DNA of 64,000 nt from Porogramme epimiltina. Taxonomy: Eukaryota; Basidiomycota; Agaricomycetes; Polyporales; Polyporaceae. The translations under genes were made by a program, and so were the position numbers. The stretch is taken from NCBI GenBank assembly GCA_900155495.1, contig FTLJ01000306.1, forward strand, positions 54,083-118,082, written 5' to 3'. This document shows, piece after piece, positions 58,376-64,000 of this stretch (positions are counted from its first letter, which is position 1; the number at the start of each line of letters is the position of its first letter). The notes beneath the pieces were generated by a model. The model ran no database searches. It saw nothing but the letters and a program-made list of their open reading frames with translations, and had not been told where the DNA came from.

Positions 58376-61300
58376 GGTGAGCTTTCGGTCGTTTGCGCTC
58401 ATGTGGAGAAGTCATGTCTGACCGAGGTCAAGACAGAATAGTGGATCGCTCTAACTGACGACCGCATATTCCTGAAAACGTGCAACGTGATGCTTATGAG
58501 TTGATGATGTTCGGACATTTCATTGGGACAATGTTTCTTTACGGACGGACATGGACTCACGGATATTTGCCTGGATTTGTTGTTGTCTACGATTTCTTCG
58601 AATTCGCATGTCAACGTTTGGACTGGCAGCTGAGTGTGATCAGGCGCACGAAGTTTGTTTTTCAGGGCTAACGCCAAGAAGATACCGTCTTCCCCCGAGC
58701 TCGCGGTGTCTGTGCAAGTCGGAGGGCCTCGGGAGCATACGTCATCGTCCAAAATTGGGTCGGGTTGCGTAGGGCTGTCAACAAGCGCCCTCCCGCATTG
58801 GTGCGCAGCGGTGAGCGTCTGGCTCTTCGTCCCGACCTCCAGTCCGACATCTCGCAGTTCCCCCGATCTCGGACTTACCCAATCTTCTCGAAGTCCAACA
58901 AACACCCATACCGCTCATTCTGCGATGTATTCTGCTGTTTCTGTTGGACTGATACGTCTTCCAGGTCAGGCGTCTGACGCGAACTCATCATCCGATGGGT
59001 GACACCACTCAATCTGCTTGTTGAACGACGTTGAATGTTAATCAACTAAGTATCTACATTCTGACATGGTTTGGCGAGAAGCTCCGAGGCTCGACATGTG
59101 TCGGAAGAGAAGCTGTTGTTCATGCTACGCCCATAATGCTCACAAGTAGAGTGAGTCACTTTTCTCCACCTGTGTCTTATCCTACTGAAATCTGCGCTGC
59201 TTCCGTCCCTTAAATTTTGAAACACTAGCATATAGTTTGCTTTAATCATGAGCAATTTATTTTTTCGAAGACTCTGTCATGATTCTTCCGCAGCACAAAG
59301 AACGCTGAAGCACAGTCGATACTGTAGTGCCTTCACAGTCATCTTGCCTTCCACCACAACAAAAACAAAACATATCGCCCAACGAGTTGATAACAAACTC
59401 AGCGCCAATTGTCGGGTACACTTGTTGCCTCCGATTCGGAAGTGATACTGTCTCCGTAAACGGTTGAATTGCCGGACTGTACGCGTATGACCACGGCACT
59501 CGATCCTGTCGGACACCTGATCACAGTGACCGCAGGGCGAAGGGGAGCTCGGCATAGACCAGGTCCCAGAGAAGCCCCGGCCGGTACGTACAGGATGTCA
59601 CCTAACTGCTCGCCAACGGTACTAAAGCACCAGTCGCTCGGAACACTCCCATGCATGGCCAGGCACGTAGCCCTCTTGACGCTGCTCTCATTCGGGCGGG
59701 TTGTCGGTCGCCATTGCCACGTTCCACGGCCGCCACACTTGATGCGCCCGCGCGAGACGTGAGCGGGCCCGCAGGCCCGCATCTCACCCTACCACAACGC
59801 GCAGTCCCGTCGTCGACGTTTTAGGCTCCTCACAACGTACACAGCTACCATGCGTGGCAATGTGGGGTCCACAGCGGTGAGTCGTTGCCGCGAAGCTTAC
59901 CGTTAGTCCTGAGTCATCTCAAGTGTCAAACGACTAACTACTCATTTTTAAGAGGGTCCGCAAGTTGGCGCTTTACATGAATAGGTATACAGGCACGCGA
60001 GAAATTTGAGAAATTAAAGTCTGTTCGACACTTTCGTCAATGATACGACGCCCACTCATTCCCCGCAAGGCCTGGGGTCTCTCTATTCTTGCACTGCAGT
60101 TTGCTCCCCACGGCAACACGTATATGCGGGCGCCCGCGAAGCGCCGTGCAGTGTATGCACCGTATGCTCGGCGAGGACTCGTGTTCGTCTCAGCGTTCAC
60201 GCGGTTCTGATCTCGACGTCGATAACGCATGTGCGCTTCACTGAAGGTGCACATCTGCCTACACCGCAAACGAATAAACTGTGTCGGGGCAGGGAACGCG
60301 AACCCGACAGCGCTACAAACTTCGCCGTTGACACTAAGTGCTGAGCTGCTAACTCCTTGCGTGCAGTGGAAGCAGCAACCGCTACTCGCGTTCCATCCTA
60401 TCACCATGAAGGGGAGCGCTGGATGCAGGAGGCTGACGCCCTCGATCGTCGACGCCCTCACGCATCACAGGTGCCATTCAAAACACCCGCACGGCATGTC
60501 GTAACGCAAGCCTCGCCGACAGTCTCCGCAGCCACCAGAGCCCCCACCCTCGGAGAAACCGAACGGGGCGACCACGTCGCGCGCGCTGCGCCCACCACGC
60601 GCCGACGTCGGGCCCACCGACCCTCCGAGCACGCGCGGACTCGCGCTCACGCCCCGCCCCGCGATCGTGATCGGGCGAAGCCGCCGTCGGGGTCGGGCGC
60701 GCGACGTCGGCGCCCCACGCGGTGCGCTAGCCTGGTCGACTGGTTGACGCGGGCAAGCAAGCAAGGATTCGGAGGGCCCGCGCTCGAACGGCGCTCGGCG
60801 CCCGCACGATGTCAAATTCGTCGCTGAGAGAAGCCGCGCACAATCACCGCCACCAGCACGAGAGCGGGCTCGAGGACGACCCCGGGCGCGAGCACCCGCG
60901 CGGTGCCTTGTTCTTTTTCGCAGCGTGTGCACCGCGCCCACGCGCGTGGTAGGTGGGGCGGGTGTTCCAGCTACCCCCGCGCGCGCGGACCCTCACCGCC
61001 GTCACAACATCGCAAGGGTCGGTCACGCCCGCACATTTGCAGCCGCAGCACACACGCCGTTAACGGCGATGTGCGACGACGGGGGCAAGCCGCCCCGCTG
61101 AAAAAAGAAGAAACAAACAAGAAAACCTTCCCTGCGCTGCGCAAGCGCGAACGCAAATCGCAAATCCTCTTCCCTTCGCCGCTCGCCCGCGCGGGGCGCA
61201 CCCGACTCTCCCGGGGTCCGACGTTTGGGTGGGTGGCACGGCTACGGCCCACCCCGCGCGGTGCGGACCCGCGCGCGCCTGCTTCCGCGCCGCTCGGCGC

Positions 61301-64000
61301 CTGGGCTTCCTCGGGTTTCCCTGGAATAACCCAAGTGCGGCGCGCATGCGTCGGGAGAAGCAGTGTGGCCGCTGCAGATCCCCCGCGGCCCACTCGATGG
61401 GACCAAACGCTAACTGCAGTATGTAAGCACAGGACCGAGGCACGACTCTACGTTCTTTGTGCTGAATGTGGACCTAGTTGCGACACCACCATCGTCATAT
61501 TGACTAGGTGTGCGCGCGCGCAACCTAGTCGGCCCGGGGGAGCCCGCTCCTTGCGCCGCCGACGAGTTGAAACCATTGGAGTGCAGGATACAACGACACC
61601 GTCCGGGCGAGCTGCCTCGGCGGCCTGCCCCAGCGCTCCTCCTTCCGTGCGGCGCTCGAACTCAACGCCACCTTGTCAAATTCGGACCGCGCGGGACCCC
61701 AGCAGTGCGTAAATCCGCGGGCATTGTGCGCGGCGGCGCACCTCTCTTCCCTCGCGCACGCTGACGCGCCCCCTCTCGTAATAACCCAGATCCACGTCAG
61801 CTCCCGCGCGCGCGTTCGACGTCCGACGTCATCGTCTCGCGCCTGGCGGCAATAGCACATGCGGAGGCCGTCGTGCGCTGATGGCTGCTCGGTCGACGAG
61901 TGCAGTGAAGCCTCGGGAGGCAAATAAACTGAAGGCTTCTCAGATCTACCCGGGTAGCGCGGACGCCAGGAGTGTCCGCGCGCGTTTTGACGACACCTAT
62001 AGAACAAGGCTCGCACGACGCACCTAGCTCGAGTGTCAAATTCCAACCCCGAGGGCATTGGTAAGTGTCGTCCGCCCAGCAGCGGGGCGCGCAGGCCCAC
62101 GCTTGATGCACGATGTGGCGATGGATCCTAGCCTCCTCGAGCTCGCGCGAACCTCCAGCGGATCTTGTGGAGCCCAATTCCGATCTCGAACGTCAATATC
62201 CGGGCCTTCCACGTCAAATACCCCGGCCTCTCGCGCGACAACCGCCCGCCCGCGAGCAGCAGCGGGCTCGCGAGCCGCCGGTATGGTGGCTTGGTGGCTC
62301 TGGGGGCGACCCACCGCGCCTCCCGACGTCGGCGCCGTGGGCGGCTCGTACTGAGGTGATGCGCCGCCGCTCGGCTCCATCTCATGGCCGCGCCAGACGT
62401 CCCCCCTCCCGCCGGCAACGACAGTTCCCGCACCCGGAAGCACGTCGAGACGCGGGGCGGCGGGGCGCTCGGAGGGTTCTTGGGCGCGACCGGACGCGTT
62501 TCCAAATTCCAACGGGTGGCAAGCATGCAAGCGCTACATTAAGAGTCTAAGACACGGGCGTACGCGGTAGTGACGTCGAGTAGCCACGATGCGCCGTCGC
62601 CACCCACGGTCGCAGCTTACTTACTTAGTTGAGGACCTGGGGGTGCCCAAACGTCGCATCCGGGTGTCTGGAAACGTCGGCGCGACAGGCACACCGACGC
62701 GCCCGACGCGGCCCCTTGACGAAGCCCGAATTCAATGATTCTTGATGCGTGCATGATGAGCAATGATGATGGGCCGCGGGCCAGGAGGCGCCGGCTCCTT
62801 TAACCTCGGTGCGCCAGAAGGCGCGAGGAATCAGAGGGAATCAGTGGCTTTATCACTGCAGATGGCCCTGCACGCGGGGCCGTGCCTCAGCCCGCGCGCA
62901 CCGTGCGGGATTATGTGAACAGAAGCCCCGCCGCGAGACGAAGCCTTCCGCACCTGGGGGAGTGCGCTTCCCCAAGTCGTTGAAGGTTCGTTCGGAGGGC
63001 TGGGAGCGATCTGCATCTGCGCATCCCGCGGGATGTGGGCACCCCACACAATGCGGCCCGCGGGTGGGGAACTGCAGGCGCACGTTCGACCCCTGGCGGG
63101 GCTCCATATGCATATCCCTCGACAGTTGGGGCTTGACAGAGTTCGCGCCCCCGTCTGTTCGAGATGGAGAAGATCGCGCGCGCGCACGTATCGCTCGATG
63201 GGGTGCCCAGCAAAGTTGGGGGTGGCGCCCTCCGAGGTGTGTGCCCAACAGCAGCAGCACCAGCGGCAGCACCAGCAAAGTTGGAGGCGGCGGCGTAGAG
63301 TTCACGCCCCAGCAGGTCCCCAGCCCGTGGCACACATGACCATGGCGGTGCGCCCGCGCCTGCGGGATCTTCGAAGACGCACGCGTCGAAATCACGAACG
63401 CGCGATGCCGCGCGGGCGTGCCGCGGCAGCGCGCCGCGCCATTGGGCCCCACTCTGCGCGGCGAGCGCGGTATGGAGGTACTAGGCACGACGGGGGTGCT
63501 AAGTACGCACAACGGGCGCGGCGGGAGGGGAGGGGGTGGCTGCGGCGAGTCACCCTTCCAGCTCAACAGCTGGAAGCTGCCCCTTCATTATGTGTGAGCA
63601 CGCGGCAGAACGACAGCGACATTGCCGGATCTGGGGCTTCGCGGGTCCAGGCAGGCGCCGCGCGACAGATGGCGAAGCCGTGCGCGCGCGCGCGTTGGTG
63701 ATGTGCATCGGCGGACGGGCCCTCGTCTAGAGGCCGGGGGCGCGGGCGCGCCGACGAGCTGATAGCTGACGGTCGCCTGCGAAGCCCGCGCAGGGGCGTC
63801 GGTCGACTCGGGGGACGCGAGGAGGGTGTGCAGGGTGGGCGCGGCGCGGCTCGGCGCGTGCGTGGGTCTATATATGTAATCCGTGCGTACATATGTGCGT
63901 AGCGTAGCGACTAGTGAGTAACTTAAAACGGCTGGTGGATATCGGCGGCGGCGACGGTAAGGGAGGCGGGCCAGGGGGCAGGCCGGGAGGGTAGAGGGGG
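58376..64000. other. Long gene-free stretch, very GC-rich from about 60.5 kb
   Basis: I find no gene, tRNA or mobile-element signature in these 5.6 kb. From 58.4 to about 60.4 kb the sequence is moderately AT-rich with short frames. From about 60.5 kb to the window end it is very rich in CpG and GCGC strings, and many long open frames overlap on both strands, as expected from composition alone. No terminal repeats, transposase motifs or telomere repeats are visible. Confidence 0.45.

Noticed and set aside
60903..63701. Long open frames on both strands in the GC-rich right end
   Set aside because: Stop codons are rare in such composition. No start context, splice pattern or known motif supports any of them.

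Overview
This 64 kb window looks like nuclear DNA of a filamentous basidiomycete, probably an Agaricomycete. The genes carry many short GT-AG introns, mostly about 50-70 nt, including a 5-nt micro-exon. The DNA is GC-rich. The gene set fits: a Ypt3/Rab11 GTPase, Cdc42, cerato-platanins, HsbA-like surface-binding proteins and F-box families. Order and genus cannot be fixed from the sequence alone. All gene models are hand-spliced; junctions were checked for reading phase and protein-family fit, not against transcripts.

Layout. 0-3.3 kb holds conserved housekeeping genes: EMC4, an L-rhamnose mutarotase and a Rab11-type GTPase. 4-12.7 kb holds two tandem F-box genes, a divergently transcribed gene for an unknown protein with VEPERP hexapeptide repeats, and a senescence-domain (spartin-like) gene. 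13.5-23.6 kb holds Cdc42, an intron-containing tRNA-Gln, a small secreted peptide, the splicing factor SF3B4 and an AhpD-like protein with unusually long introns. 24-39.9 kb is dense: a nuclear-type hypothetical, a multi-pass membrane protein, CWC22 (crossed by an 11-N assembly gap), a LACTB2-like hydrolase, an ITFG1/TIP-like FG-GAP protein, a mitochondrial-type hypothetical, another F-box protein and a phosducin-like protein. 40.2-45.3 kb is an inverted, diverged copy of 6.6-11.8 kb: it repeats the F-box gene, the VEPERP gene and a broken piece of the spartin-like gene. 46-58.4 kb has a second, nested symmetry: cerato-platanin and HsbA-like genes on the minus strand, an ABCG transporter and OST48/WBP1 in the middle, then HsbA-like and cerato-platanin genes on the plus strand. 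58.4-64 kb has no gene I can support; its last 3.5 kb is very GC-rich.

The most unusual feature is the pair of ~5 kb inverted arms about 29 kb apart. The spartin-like gene is whole in the left arm and lacks nearly all of its first exon in the right, so the left arm is probably ancestral. The divergent F-box/VEPERP gene pair has stayed open in both arms while the spartin fragment beside it decayed, which makes this two-gene module the best candidate for an undescribed system. The mirrored cerato-platanin/HsbA pairs form a separate duplicated module of small secreted surface-active proteins.
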